From the NCBI GenBank assembly GCA_027311185.1, contig DAICZK010000010.1, positions 1 through 19,327 of the forward strand: DNA of 19,327 nt, read 5' to 3'. Below the pieces are notes generated by a model. The model ran no database searches. It had not been told where the DNA came from and saw nothing but the letters and a program-made list of their open reading frames with translations. Of this stretch, positions 1 through 7,841 are shown piece by piece. Source of the DNA: Sulfuriferula sp. Lineage in GTDB: Bacteria; Pseudomonadota; Gammaproteobacteria; Burkholderiales; Sulfuriferulaceae. The position numbers and the translations under genes were made by a program. The stretch's first letter is position 1. Each line of letters opens with the position of its first letter.

Positions 1-212
1 CTATCGGCATAGGCGCCGGAGTGGATTGCGATGGCCAGGTGCTGGTACTCTACGACATGCTCGGCATCTCACCCGGCAAGCCGCCACGGTTTGCCCGCAA
101 CTTCATGCAAGGCGCGCCCGATATTGCGACGGCGCTGGCCGATTATGTTGCCGCAGTCAGGCAAGCTACTTTTCCTACCGAACAACACAGCTACTTCAGC
201 ATGCACTCATGA
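1..212 (+). CDS. panB: 3-methyl-2-oxobutanoate hydroxymethyltransferase, C-terminal part (5' end outside window)
   Basis: PanB transfers a hydroxymethyl group from 5,10-methylenetetrahydrofolate to 2-oxoisovalerate, giving ketopantoate, the first committed step of pantothenate synthesis in the cytoplasm. Only the last ~70 codons are present, open from base 3. Visible are the family's C-terminal IGIGAG segment, then DGQVLVLYDMLG and a PRFARNF-like stretch, in the usual order for the end of PanB. The reading frame ends with TGA at 210-212 and overlaps the panC ATG (209-211) by four bases, so the two are translationally coupled. That this pair makes consecutive pantothenate-pathway enzymes strongly supports the call. 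The catalytic N-terminal part cannot be inspected. Confidence 0.93.
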   Translation, partial: IGIGAGVDCDGQVLVLYDMLGISPGKPPRFARNFMQGAPDIATALADYVAAVRQATFPTEQHSYFSMHS

Positions 213-1036
213 ACATCCTGCATAGCGTCGCGCAAATGCGTGACTGGCGCGCCCAAAACGACAACACCGCGCTGGTCCCGACGATGGGCAACCTGCACGC
301 CGGTCATATTGCGCTGGTCGAGCTGGCGCGCCAGCACGCGCGGCAGGTGGCGGTCAGCATTTTCGTCAACCCGCTGCAATTCGGCGCAAATGAAGATTTC
401 GCGCAGTATCCGCGCACGCTTGAGCAAGATGCGGCATTACTCGCCGATATCGACGATGGCATCATCTTCGCGCCGGGCATCGCAGATCTGTTTCCCATAC
501 CGCAACGCTACCATATCGAACCGCCCCCGCTGGCAAACGAGCTATGCGGCCGGTTTCGTCCCGGGCATTTCCGCGGCGTAGCCACCATCGTCATGAAACT
601 GTTCAATCTGGTGCAGCCCACAATCGCCGTGTTCGGCAAAAAAGACTACCAGCAACTCACCATACTGCGCGACATGGTGCAAGATTTCACCGTCCCCGTC
701 ACGTTGGTCGCAGGCGAGACGATACGCGCGGCGGACGGCCTGGCGCTGTCTTCGCGCAACCGCTATCTCGATGCGGCCGAGCGGCAGGCAGCGCCTCTGC
801 TCTACAACATACTGATGGATATCAAAACCCGGGTTGTCAATGGGGAACGTAATTACGCACAACTGGAACAAAACGCCCTCGCCAAATTAACAGAGCACGG
901 CTGGCGCATCGATTACGTCAGTCTGCGCAACCAGGATTTGACCGCGCCTACCGAGGACAGCACGCAATTAGTCGTATTAGCCGCCGCCCATCTGGGTCGG
1001 ACGCGATTGATAGACAATCTGGAAATTAGCGTCTGA
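209..1036 (+). CDS. panC: Pantothenate synthetase (pantoate--beta-alanine ligase)
   Basis: PanC condenses pantoate with beta-alanine using ATP, through a pantoyl-adenylate intermediate, to form pantothenate in the cytoplasm. The 275-residue product is a normal family length. It shows the nucleotidyltransferase HIGH-type motif in PTMGNLHAGH (residues ~25-33), VSIFVNPLQF, the FGKKDYQQL segment around residue ~148, and the KMSKS-like LSSRNRYL motif. The frame stays open upstream to base 26, but the ATG at 209 is chosen because the preceding sequence is the panB reading frame and PanC proteins begin with a segment like MNILHSVAQMR. The ATG overlaps the panB stop codon (ATGA). A hairpin directly after the stop is likely the transcription end of panBC. 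Confidence 0.96.
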   Translation: MNILHSVAQMRDWRAQNDNTALVPTMGNLHAGHIALVELARQHARQVAVSIFVNPLQFGANEDFAQYPRTLEQDAALLADIDDGIIFAPGIADLFPIPQRYHIEPPPLANELCGRFRPGHFRGVATIVMKLFNLVQPTIAVFGKKDYQQLTILRDMVQDFTVPVTLVAGETIRAADGLALSSRNRYLDAAERQAAPLLYNILMDIKTRVVNGERNYAQLEQNALAKLTEHGWRIDYVSLRNQDLTAPTEDSTQLVVLAAAHLGRTRLIDNLEISV

Positions 1037-1046
1037 AATAGACCAG

Positions 1047-1069
1047 AGGCGCCATGCGCCTTGTTATTT
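1047..1069. terminator. Possible bidirectional intrinsic terminator between panC and motB
   Basis: The sequence AGGCGC-CAT-GCGCCT (1047-1061) is a perfect six-base-pair hairpin with a three-base loop. It is followed on the plus strand by TGTTATTT. It lies between the convergent stop codons of panC (1036) and motB (1064-1066), so one hairpin could serve both operons. The T-tract is modest, so efficiency is uncertain. Confidence 0.55.
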
Positions 1070-1981
1070 GGCTGTCGGCAAACCCGTTTTGAGCGATTTT
1101 CCGTCTGTCGTTGACAAGACAGCGCCGTCCTTGACAATCGCATCCTCGGTCTTCTTGTTCAACACGATAATGCTGATGCGACGGTTAACCGGGTTATACG
1201 GGTCTGCCTTATCAAACGGTATCGCCGACGCCAGCCCCACCACTCGCAGCACCTTGCCCTCATCCATTCCGCCAGCGATCAGCTCGCGCCTCGAAGCGTT
1301 GGCCCGGTCGGTAGAGAGTTCCCAATTACTGTAAGCGGTGCCGCCATTGGCGTAAGGCGTGGCATCAGTGTGTCCGGACAAGCTGATTTTATTGGGCACG
1401 GTATTAAGCATTTTTCCTATCGCATGCAAAATAACCTTGGTATAAGGTTGCAGCTCGGCGCTCGCCGAAGCAAACATGGGCCGGTTTTTTTCATCCACGA
1501 TCTGAATTCTGAGGCCTTCGGTCGTAATATCGAGCAAAAGCTGATTCTTGAACTGCTTGAGCATGGGATTAGCATCTATCGCAGCGCCGATCTCCGCTTT
1601 CAATGCCTTCAGGCGCGTCGCTTCAAGACGCTCCAGATCAGCCTGCGCGCTTTTCAGATCATAGGTTTTTTTAGGCGTGGGATTGTTGGCCTTGCTGATT
1701 TGTCCTTCCTGTCGCGTCAGATCCTTGCCGCCGCCCTTGATGACGCTGGAGCTGTCGCCACTGCCCGATCCGCCCGCCATCGACACCCGCAGCGGGGTGG
1801 AGAAATATGCGGCTATGCCTTTCAAGTCTCCTTTGCTGGTCGAACCGAGTAACCACATCAAAAGAAAAAACGCCATCATCGCGGTGACGAAGTCTGCATA
1901 CGCGATTTTCCAGGCGCCGCCGTGGTGGCCGCCGGCAACCTTCTTGATCCGCTTGACTATAATCGGACGTACTTCAGCCAT
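1064..1981 (-). CDS. motB: Flagellar motor stator protein MotB
   Basis: MotB is the peptidoglycan-anchoring subunit of the proton-driven flagellar stator and pairs with MotA in the inner membrane. The 305-residue product has a short cytoplasmic N-terminus (basic, GGHHGGAWKIAYADF), one transmembrane helix (~residues 28-47, ADFVTAMMAFFLLMWLLG) and the essential proton-binding aspartate at residue 30. A periplasmic linker and a C-terminal OmpA-like peptidoglycan-binding domain follow, with ISLSGHTDATPY and NWELSTDRANASRREL (~residues 195-235). The missing polar sodium-motor signature and the close match to proton MotB argue for a proton motor. It starts 19 bases after the motA stop and is certainly co-transcribed with it. 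Confidence 0.96.
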   Translation of the reverse strand: MAEVRPIIVKRIKKVAGGHHGGAWKIAYADFVTAMMAFFLLMWLLGSTSKGDLKGIAAYFSTPLRVSMAGGSGSGDSSSVIKGGGKDLTRQEGQISKANNPTPKKTYDLKSAQADLERLEATRLKALKAEIGAAIDANPMLKQFKNQLLLDITTEGLRIQIVDEKNRPMFASASAELQPYTKVILHAIGKMLNTVPNKISLSGHTDATPYANGGTAYSNWELSTDRANASRRELIAGGMDEGKVLRVVGLASAIPFDKADPYNPVNRRISIIVLNKKTEDAIVKDGAVLSTTDGKSLKTGLPTAK

Positions 1982-2000
1982 CGCCTATACTCGCTCAAGA

Positions 2001-2861
2001 CTACTTGTTTTTGGTTTGCTTGACATGATCTTCCAGCTCGACAAAACCCGGGCGCTCAGTGGAATAGAGCACTTTGCGCCCAAACTCGACAGCCAGCGCG
2101 GGCGCATATCCGTTCAGACTGGCCAGCAGGGTGATTTTTACGCATTGCAGCATTTTGCTCGATTCATCCAGTTTTTGCTCCAGCAAACCCGAGAGCGGCC
2201 CGACGAAGCCATAAGCCAGCAAAATACCCAGAAAAGTGCCCACCAGCGCATGCGCGATCATGATGCCCAGCTCGGAGGGCGGTGCGCCCACCGATTCCAT
2301 CGTATGCACCACGCCCATCACCGCTGCGACAATACCGAAAGCAGGCAGACCGTCCCCCAGTTTCGCGATACAGTGCACCGGCACGGCGCCTTCGTGGTGA
2401 TGCGTTTCGAGTTCGTTATCCATCAGATTTTCAATCTGAAAGGCATCCATATTGCCCGACACCATCAAACGCAGATAATCCGCCATAAACTCGATCACAT
2501 GGTGGTTATGCAAAATACTCGGGTATTTGCTGAACAGCGCGCTGGATTCCGGGTTCTCGATATCGCCTTCGATCGACATCAGCCCTTCCTTACGCACCTT
2601 GCCCAGTATCTCGTACAATAGCGCGAGCAGATCCAGATACAATGCTTTCGTGTACGCCGAACCCTTGAGCACGGTAGGCAGCGCTTTCAAGGTTGCCTTG
2701 ACGGATTTGCCGTTATTGCCGACAAAAAATGCCCCCGTCGCCCCGCCCGCAATCATCAGCAGTTCAATAGGCTGAAACAAGGCGGCCAGATGACCGCCGG
2801 CCATCGCGAAACCGCCGAAAATAGCTCCCAGAACCACCACATAGCCAACAATTACTAACAC
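2001..2861 (-). CDS. motA: Flagellar motor stator protein MotA
   Basis: MotA is the multi-spanning stator subunit that conducts protons with MotB and pushes on rotor protein FliG. The 286-residue product has the family's four membrane segments (N-terminal LVIVGYVVVLGAIFGGF, then ~30-50, ~170-190 and ~200-220). The torque-critical residues fall exactly on E. coli numbering: R90, E98 and P173. This supports the GTG start at 2861; the ATG two bases upstream (2863) is out of frame and meets a stop at once. A strong GGGGAG ribosome binding site lies six bases before the GTG. A sigma-28-like promoter sits ~80 bases upstream, fitting late-class flagellar control. Confidence 0.96.
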   Translation of the reverse strand: MLVIVGYVVVLGAIFGGFAMAGGHLAALFQPIELLMIAGGATGAFFVGNNGKSVKATLKALPTVLKGSAYTKALYLDLLALLYEILGKVRKEGLMSIEGDIENPESSALFSKYPSILHNHHVIEFMADYLRLMVSGNMDAFQIENLMDNELETHHHEGAVPVHCIAKLGDGLPAFGIVAAVMGVVHTMESVGAPPSELGIMIAHALVGTFLGILLAYGFVGPLSGLLEQKLDESSKMLQCVKITLLASLNGYAPALAVEFGRKVLYSTERPGFVELEDHVKQTKNK

Positions 2862-2938
2862 ATGCCGCTCCCCGTAAAATGATGGCTAAAGTTATTACCG
2901 CTCGAAATGGTTATTGTAACGTAGCCTTAATATATTTT

Positions 2939-2965
2939 ATAACGACCGATATCGACCAAACTTGA
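2939..2965 (-). promoter_or_regulatory. Candidate sigma-28 (FliA) promoter for motAB
   Basis: Read on the minus strand, TCAAGTTT (2965-2958) is followed after 11 bases by GTCGTTAT (2946-2939). The E. coli FliA consensus is TAAAGTTT-N11-GCCGATAA, giving 7/8 and 5/8 matches with correct spacing. It lies ~80 bases before the motA GTG and would start transcription within the AT-rich leader. This is a by-eye match; the -10 element is only fair. Confidence 0.45.
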
Positions 2966-2983
2966 CGTGGTTTTTTCACAAAC

Positions 2984-3757
2984 TCACATGCGCCAGACAT
3001 AGAGCGGCGCTCGCATGCACGCGGTCTGGACGATCGTATCGGCTTGGTTGTCGGCAATCATGAATTCATTGCTCAGCAGTACGCTTCCTGGGCGCATTTC
3101 CCGGCGCGCTTTCTGCCACAAGGCGGGCATCGCCGCCGGTGACAAATAAGCAAATACGACATCAAACCGGGAAAAATCGAAGTCGGCATAATCGGCACGC
3201 ACAAATTGCGCCCCACTACGGCCAAGACGCGCCCGCAGCGCACTGGTCAGCCAGAGCAACGGCGCCAATTCTACTCCAGTTATCTCACTATTCGGGTAGC
3301 GCGCCGCCAAACTTAAAACCAGTCCACCCAGCCCGCTACCGACATCAATCAGTTTAAAAGCGCGATCCGCAGGCAAAAACTCTACGAGCGCATCCCAGGT
3401 CGCGCGATTTGAAGGGTAATAAGGCACTTGGGTGCGAAAGGTATGACCGTATAACACCAGCAATAACAGGAACATCGACAGAAACGCCAACGACGGCAGA
3501 TGCAGCGTCATCGTCACGAACAGGGCCGGGGGGAAAAGCAGCTCAATGAACCACCACCAGACCGCCAGCTTGAACCAGCGACCGTACACGGCAGCCAACA
3601 AACCCTGCAACACCACAGCCATGCCGAACGTAAACGGGAGTGCGGAAAAAAAATAAGTCCACGTATGCCAGATCAACCAGACCGACGGCAGCGCCAAGAG
3701 TTGTGCCGCCAGCGCCAGCACTGCGGGTAGACGATAGATCGAAGACACGATGTTCAA
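2984..3757 (-). CDS. Membrane-anchored class I SAM-dependent methyltransferase
   Basis: The 257-residue protein has a hydrophobic N-terminal half with about four predicted membrane segments (~13-30, 42-58, 66-84, 88-104). A soluble SAM-binding domain follows. Motif I is DVGSGLGG at residues 138-145, followed by an acidic residue in ITGVEL (~160) and a post-motif segment RFDVVFAYLSP. The substrate is unknown. It sits between flhC and motA on the same strand, splitting the flhDC-motAB arrangement common in betaproteobacteria. The start is uncertain: TTG at 3757 has no clear ribosome binding site. The frame is open a further ~24 codons upstream without ATG or GTG (a CTG is possible), so the true N-terminus may be longer. 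Confidence 0.75.
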   Translation of the reverse strand: MNIVSSIYRLPAVLALAAQLLALPSVWLIWHTWTYFFSALPFTFGMAVVLQGLLAAVYGRWFKLAVWWWFIELLFPPALFVTMTLHLPSLAFLSMFLLLLVLYGHTFRTQVPYYPSNRATWDALVEFLPADRAFKLIDVGSGLGGLVLSLAARYPNSEITGVELAPLLWLTSALRARLGRSGAQFVRADYADFDFSRFDVVFAYLSPAAMPALWQKARREMRPGSVLLSNEFMIADNQADTIVQTACMRAPLYVWRM

Positions 3758-3915
3758 GCCGGGGAAAAATATTTTGCAAGCATAACCAGCTCGACCGAAA
3801 TCAGGTATCGCAGCGGGCTCCAGATAATACTGCGCCTATTCTACCGGAATTCTACTGAAGGAATTGCGCTGCGACGGCAAAAATCACCCGCAGCGGCACG
3901 AGACGTGCAAAAGTC

Positions 3916-4470
3916 TCAGGCGGCAAGCGCACGCGCCGTTTCCTCGCGCAATTTTTTTGTTTTGCCGGCGCGCGAAGGCAAATGACACAAACCGCAAACA
4001 TAGCGGCTGTTCAAATCGAACCGATCGATCACAAAGCGGCCGCGACACTGCGTACAAAGCGTGGTCGTGAGCATGTTGCGTTCAATGAAACGCACCAGGG
4101 TCCAGGCACGGGTTAAAGACAAAACGGCTTCATCGGCTTCGTTCAGCGCTTCGAGCTGTTCCAGATACAACTGGTAAGCTTTCATGATTGCCTGTATGCC
4201 CCGAATTTCCGCGTGCTGCACCAGGTAATTGTATATATTGAGAAACATGGACGAATGCACATTGGGTTGCCAGGTCAGGAACCAGTCCGTCGAAAACGGC
4301 AGCATGCCTTTGGGCGGGGAGACGTGCTTGAGTTCCTTATAGAGTTTCAACAAGCGCTCGCGCGACAGCGAGGTCTCGGACTCCAGTAACTGGAGGCGTG
4401 CGCCCAATCCTATCATCTCGATCGCCAGCTGAATTTCCTGGGCTTCGCTCACTACGCTGATTTTCGCCAT
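3916..4470 (-). CDS. flhC: Flagellar transcriptional master regulator subunit FlhC
   Basis: FlhC joins FlhD in the FlhD4C2 complex that activates early (class II) flagellar promoters with sigma-70 RNA polymerase. The 184-residue product is of normal length and begins MAKISVVSEAQEIQLAIEMI. Four cysteines that form the zinc site are all present at residues 139, 142, 159 and 162 (CTQC and CGLC). A GGAG ribosome binding site lies about eight bases before the ATG. It starts 24 bases after the flhD stop, so the two form one operon. The basic C-terminal tail (RAGKTKK) is typical of the family's DNA-contacting end. Confidence 0.96.
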   Translation of the reverse strand: MAKISVVSEAQEIQLAIEMIGLGARLQLLESETSLSRERLLKLYKELKHVSPPKGMLPFSTDWFLTWQPNVHSSMFLNIYNYLVQHAEIRGIQAIMKAYQLYLEQLEALNEADEAVLSLTRAWTLVRFIERNMLTTTLCTQCRGRFVIDRFDLNSRYVCGLCHLPSRAGKTKKLREETARALAA

Positions 4471-4494
4471 GTTGCTGCTCCATGTCGAGTGTGA

Positions 4495-4812
4495 CTAGAC
4501 CGTTTCGTCCATCGATTGACCGGCCATCAGAATCGCCGCGTGGGAATGCGCCTGAGCGCGATCCTTGCTATAGTTGGTGAGCATGCCCAGGATCGCGCCG
4601 TCATCGAATCGAAAACGCGCCAGCATCATGTTGGTGCTGGCGAGTTTGAGCAGTTGCGAATTGCTCAGGCCTTCCAGCAGTTCCGCGATCTGGGCGTCTA
4701 CACCGAGACGAAAAATGGCCGTCGCCTTGTCGGCTCGTATCATTTGCTGGGCGAGCATCAGATAATTCAAATTTGCGTCGCGGATTTCCGCCAACATATC
4801 GTTAATAGTCAT
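4495..4812 (-). CDS. flhD: Flagellar transcriptional master regulator subunit FlhD
   Basis: FlhD is the dimerising partner of FlhC. The 105-residue product has the family sequence pattern: an N-terminal helix (MLAEIRDANLNYLMLAQQMI), FRLGV, then LLEGLSNSQLLKLASTNMMLARFRF. The frame continues upstream to 4875, but the ATG at 4812 is chosen because FlhD proteins begin just before this helix and AGGGGAC lies four bases upstream. Expression would be set by the long AT-rich upstream region, which carries several inverted repeats. In other bacteria this promoter integrates many signals; which ones act here is not visible. Confidence 0.94.
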   Translation of the reverse strand: MTINDMLAEIRDANLNYLMLAQQMIRADKATAIFRLGVDAQIAELLEGLSNSQLLKLASTNMMLARFRFDDGAILGMLTNYSKDRAQAHSHAAILMAGQSMDETV

Positions 4813-4882
4813 TTTCTGTCCCCTAAAATGCCAAATTGAACAATCGAGTACAACTTGGTTAGCATATTGGAACAAGATTCAA

Positions 4883-4903
4883 ATTGCACAAATAAGCTGC
4901 AAT
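4883..4903. repeat. Inverted repeat upstream of flhD
   Basis: ATTGCA (4883-4888) and TGCAAT (4898-4903) form a perfect six-base inverted repeat with a nine-base spacer, about 70 bases upstream of the flhD ATG. Its position is suitable for an operator, but arms this short can occur by chance and no family of regulator is recognised. Confidence 0.25.
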
Positions 4904-5100
4904 CTGTTTTTCATGTACGCAAACGATAGGGACGAGAAGACGGCGCCAGTCTTACGGGCGCGGAAATAGAGTCTGGCAACACCAGACGATGAACTGAGTC
5001 AACAACCGAACGACAGGCTACATACCGCCTCTGGGCACAAAGGCACCAAATCGGCCAACCGTGGTTTGTAAGAGAAACAGCACCACAAAAAACAAAAATC

Positions 5101-5169
5101 TGTCGAATATCGACAAAAAATAAATGCAATTATTTTATCATCCCACTACAGATAAGCTTATCGGATGAT
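5101..5169. repeat. Cluster of nested palindromes in the AT-rich flhD upstream region
   Basis: Three perfect symmetric elements lie within 70 bases: TGTCGA-ATA-TCGACA (5101-5115), the 12-base palindrome GATAAGCTTATC (5151-5162), and outer arms ATCATCC (5137-5143) and GGATGAT (5163-5169) that enclose it. A run of T follows on the plus strand. The structure could be a regulator site, or a terminator-like hairpin left from a lost gene. No neighbouring plus-strand gene explains it as a terminator. Confidence 0.45.
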
Positions 5170-5591
5170 TTTTTAAAAACTTTAGGGTTTTTTTGAAAAA
5201 AAACTGCATTTTTCAAAAAAAATCTTCAACGCCATGATTTTAAAGAAATAAATTTTCAAAATCGCGCCATATAAATAATTAACGACGCAATCGGACAAAA
5301 CTTTAATTTTTTTATCACGAGCTCAAAAATAGGCTATTTATAATCCAAGGTAGGAATCGAGTAATATTGCTATTGAAATGGCCTGAACTTTTTTCGGCAT
5401 CTTGGTTGGAACTTGCCATCCAGTCAAATCAAGCGCGAAGTGCCATTGGTTGGAAGTCATGGAAAATAATAATCTTTCAACCCCGCTGGCAAGGCTGGCT
5501 CACGAGAAGTCGCTCAGGTTGAAAATGGGCTATGCAACACGACCCATCAAAAACTCATGTTAGTTGGATTTTTTGTTTGGAAGGCAGTAAT

Positions 5592-5634
5592 GTGTCAGAA
5601 GCAGCCCTCCATTCATACTGGCACGACCGGCTTT
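5592..5634 (+). repeat. Dispersed 43-bp repeat, copy A
   Basis: This stretch, beginning GTGTCAGAAGC and including TACTGGCACGACCG, matches the minus strand of 16994-17036 at 39 of 43 positions; I aligned them by eye, and the four differences are all transitions. The two copies are inverted and 11.4 kb apart, at opposite ends of the accessory genes. The type of element is unknown; it could be a dispersed extragenic repeat or a remnant of a mobile element end. Confidence 0.7.
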
Positions 5635-5762
5635 TGATCGGCCATTGCTGACGGTCATGCCCGTCTATACTCAATTCACTTTGAGCGACCGCTTTGGAGC
5701 AGGCAATTCGCGATTCTGATCGAGTACAATGTGCCACAAGCCGCCCATCGAAATATCAAATA

Positions 5763-5780
5763 GGCCGCCAGAAAGCGGCC
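5763..5780 (-). terminator. Possible terminator of the lipoxygenase-cyclase operon
   Basis: GGCCGC (5763-5768) and GCGGCC (5775-5780) form a perfect six-base hairpin with a six-base loop. On the minus strand it is followed by TATTTGATATTT. It lies 160 bases after the cyclase stop, the only strong hairpin in that stretch. The T-tract is interrupted, so this is tentative. Confidence 0.35.
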
Positions 5781-5939
5781 CTTACAGCCTTTCCACGAAC
5801 TGTTAAACCGTCGTTCTCATTGACGTAAATCTGTCGAGTTGAACATCGCTTACTAACCCGATTCGGTCATTCAAGTTTAATAATACGTTGCCAATAGCGA
5901 CACCCTAATTGCGGATGTCCTGTAGCCGGTGGCGCAGAT

Positions 5940-7826
5940 TCATGTCAGGCTATGCCTGTATTCGACACGATGATCCTGTACCGGTAAAAGTTCAAAGCAC
6001 TTAACCGGCTCGGAAAAGCCTTTCAAAACCAGATCACCAACTGCTTCAAACCGCGCGACTTCCCCGATATTGCCGGCCACGACGCTCGATATGAGGATCT
6101 GCCCCTCACCGGCCTGCCCACACAGCCGGGCAGCAAGATTGGTGACATTTCCAATGGCTGCATAGTCGCGCCGCCCCTCAAAACCGATGGCACCGATGAC
6201 CGCCACGCCCTGGGCGATGCCGATTCCCATGGCAAGACTGTAACCCCGTTGTTCCCAGATTTTGTTGAGTTCCTGGAAACGGGCCTGCATTTGCAATGCC
6301 ATGCTTGCCGCCTTGGCGGCGGGGTCGGGAATTTCAACCGGATCGTTGAAAAAGATCATTATCCCATCCCCGGCAAATCGCTCCAGCGTGGCATCGTAAA
6401 TCGCGATCAACTCGCCCATGGCGGCATGGAACTCACCAAGGATCCGCATGACTTCATCCGCGCCATGTTTCTGTGTGAAGGCGGTATATCCCAGCAGGTC
6501 GAGAAACAAAACGACGATTTCCCGTTGGTGTGGCCGATACAGTTTCTCGCTGGTGGCCGAGAGCAGTTGATCCGCGACCGCCGGTGAGAAGAATCGCCGC
6601 AGTCGCTCAAGACGCTGTACCTGCGCGATACGGGCGGAGAGCGCTAGCGACAACATGATCGCATCGAGCAGCATGCCGAAGTCCACGGCTCTGAACGCCA
6701 CGAATGAGTATGGCAGGATTCCCATCGCAACGAGCGCGGTGCTGGATGAGCCGACCAGCCCCGCTACCGAACCTGACAAGTAATAGATGGCGGCTTTGTT
6801 GCGATTATTCAGGGACAGCAGACCAAGAGTAAAGGCGGTCACTGAATACATCGTGACACCTAGGATCGAACTGGTGATATGCGCTCGGTAGCCGCCCAGC
6901 ACCGCCGTCGCGACAAAGGACAGCGCCATGGCATACAGCATGCGCCGCGTCCATTTGTAGGCGCCCGGCAGTTTAGCCTTGAGATCAAGGAAGATCAGAG
7001 CAAACACCAGCCCCGCGAAACAGTAGAAGTAGATGAAGGCGGAATTTATCCAGTTGGCCCCCTCGGGTGACTCGGGAAACAGCCACTGGAAAATATGTCC
7101 ATTGTAGGCCGCGTTCATGATGAGGAAAGTGGTTAGCAAACCACAATAGGCAAGATAGGTCTTCTCGCGCGAGGCCAGGTACAGCATCAAATTGAACAGC
7201 AGCAACGACAGCAGCCCGCCATAGACAAGCCCATAGTACAAAACCTCTCCAGCAGCAAACTTGGCGAATGAGTCATGCGACATCAGCCTTATGTTGACGA
7301 AGAAGGGATCTCGTGTTTGGACGCGCACAACCAGCATGCTTCTGCCCGGCTGCAGGGTCAGATCAAAGTTGGTCAGGCGATAAGGCTCGCTGCGTTGCGC
7401 GAAAGGACGGGTGTCCCCCCCGACGAATGACTGCACTCCACCTTGCGCGTCGGTCAAGGTGACCCGTACGTCATCCAGCCATGAGGGCTCGAACATCAGC
7501 AAGCGCTTAAGCGACGATGGCTGATTGTTTTCCAGAGGAACGACAAACCAGTAAGCTGCCCTGGTAAAGTTGGTGCTGAAGACTTCATAATCGAGTCGCG
7601 TTGATTTTCCCGACAGAGCCGCCCGCATCACCTCCTCGACGGTTTTGTTCCCTGCTTCGTCCTTGATGATGGACGCCCGCGGGATCAGGGCTACTTGAGC
7701 TTGCGTTGCGTCGATCGCAATTCCAGCGGTCGGGCCTCGTTCCTGCGCCGCTGCTGGCGCTGCCTGCCCCACGCACATTGCCAGCAGCGTGAGCAGAAAT
7801 GCAATGAACTGCCTGTGAGGTGCCAA
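5940..7826 (-). CDS. Receptor-type class III nucleotidyl cyclase with 7TM-DISM sensor
   Basis: A 628-residue membrane receptor that should turn an extracytoplasmic signal into a cyclic nucleotide. In order it has a signal peptide (1-27, ending in an AAPAAAQ region), a periplasmic 7TMR-DISMED2-like domain (~45-185, with YWFVVPLEN), seven membrane helices of 7TMR-DISM type (~195-400), a short linker, and a class III cyclase domain (~435-600). The metal-binding aspartates are D443 (FLDLLGYT) and D487 (FAGDG). The transition-state residues N563 and R567 are present (NLAARL). At the two purine-selecting positions it has R483 and A556 rather than Lys and Asp/Thr, so cAMP versus cGMP cannot be called. 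It starts with TTG, 15 bases after the lipoxygenase stop, in the same frame and with a weak ribosome site, so co-translation or readthrough dependence is likely. Confidence 0.88.
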   Translation of the reverse strand: MAPHRQFIAFLLTLLAMCVGQAAPAAAQERGPTAGIAIDATQAQVALIPRASIIKDEAGNKTVEEVMRAALSGKSTRLDYEVFSTNFTRAAYWFVVPLENNQPSSLKRLLMFEPSWLDDVRVTLTDAQGGVQSFVGGDTRPFAQRSEPYRLTNFDLTLQPGRSMLVVRVQTRDPFFVNIRLMSHDSFAKFAAGEVLYYGLVYGGLLSLLLFNLMLYLASREKTYLAYCGLLTTFLIMNAAYNGHIFQWLFPESPEGANWINSAFIYFYCFAGLVFALIFLDLKAKLPGAYKWTRRMLYAMALSFVATAVLGGYRAHITSSILGVTMYSVTAFTLGLLSLNNRNKAAIYYLSGSVAGLVGSSSTALVAMGILPYSFVAFRAVDFGMLLDAIMLSLALSARIAQVQRLERLRRFFSPAVADQLLSATSEKLYRPHQREIVVLFLDLLGYTAFTQKHGADEVMRILGEFHAAMGELIAIYDATLERFAGDGIMIFFNDPVEIPDPAAKAASMALQMQARFQELNKIWEQRGYSLAMGIGIAQGVAVIGAIGFEGRRDYAAIGNVTNLAARLCGQAGEGQILISSVVAGNIGEVARFEAVGDLVLKGFSEPVKCFELLPVQDHRVEYRHSLT

Positions 7827-7841
7827 TCTATCGTTCCGGGT

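Larger units (their letters stand above)
4813..5939. other. Long intergenic region between flhD and the cyclase gene
   Basis: About 1.1 kb holds no convincing protein gene. The part nearest flhD (to ~5350) is AT-rich with A/T runs and inverted repeats, fitting a complex flhDC promoter region. The part 5560-5780 is less AT-rich and looks like decayed extragenic repeat sequence; it includes one copy of a 43-base element found again near relA, and a hairpin at 5763-5780. Short open frames here (4911-5129 and 5555-5737, both minus) have no recognisable protein features. A 34-codon frame at 5459-5563 (plus) begins with ATG after TTGGAAG but is not recognisable either. Confidence 0.6.

Noticed and set aside
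26..208. Long upstream extension of the panC frame
   Set aside because: It overlaps panB in another frame and PanC proteins start at the ATG at 209.
2861..2863. ATG at 2863 as the motA start
   Set aside because: It is out of frame and reaches a stop after two codons; GTG at 2861 gives the correct residue numbering.
5459..5563. 34-codon small ORF with ATG after TTGGAAG
   Set aside because: No homology I recognise, only a mediocre ribosome site, and it lies in decayed intergenic sequence. Possible but unsupported.
5555..5737. 60-codon minus-strand frame
   Set aside because: It runs through repeat copy A and looks like repeat sequence, not a protein.
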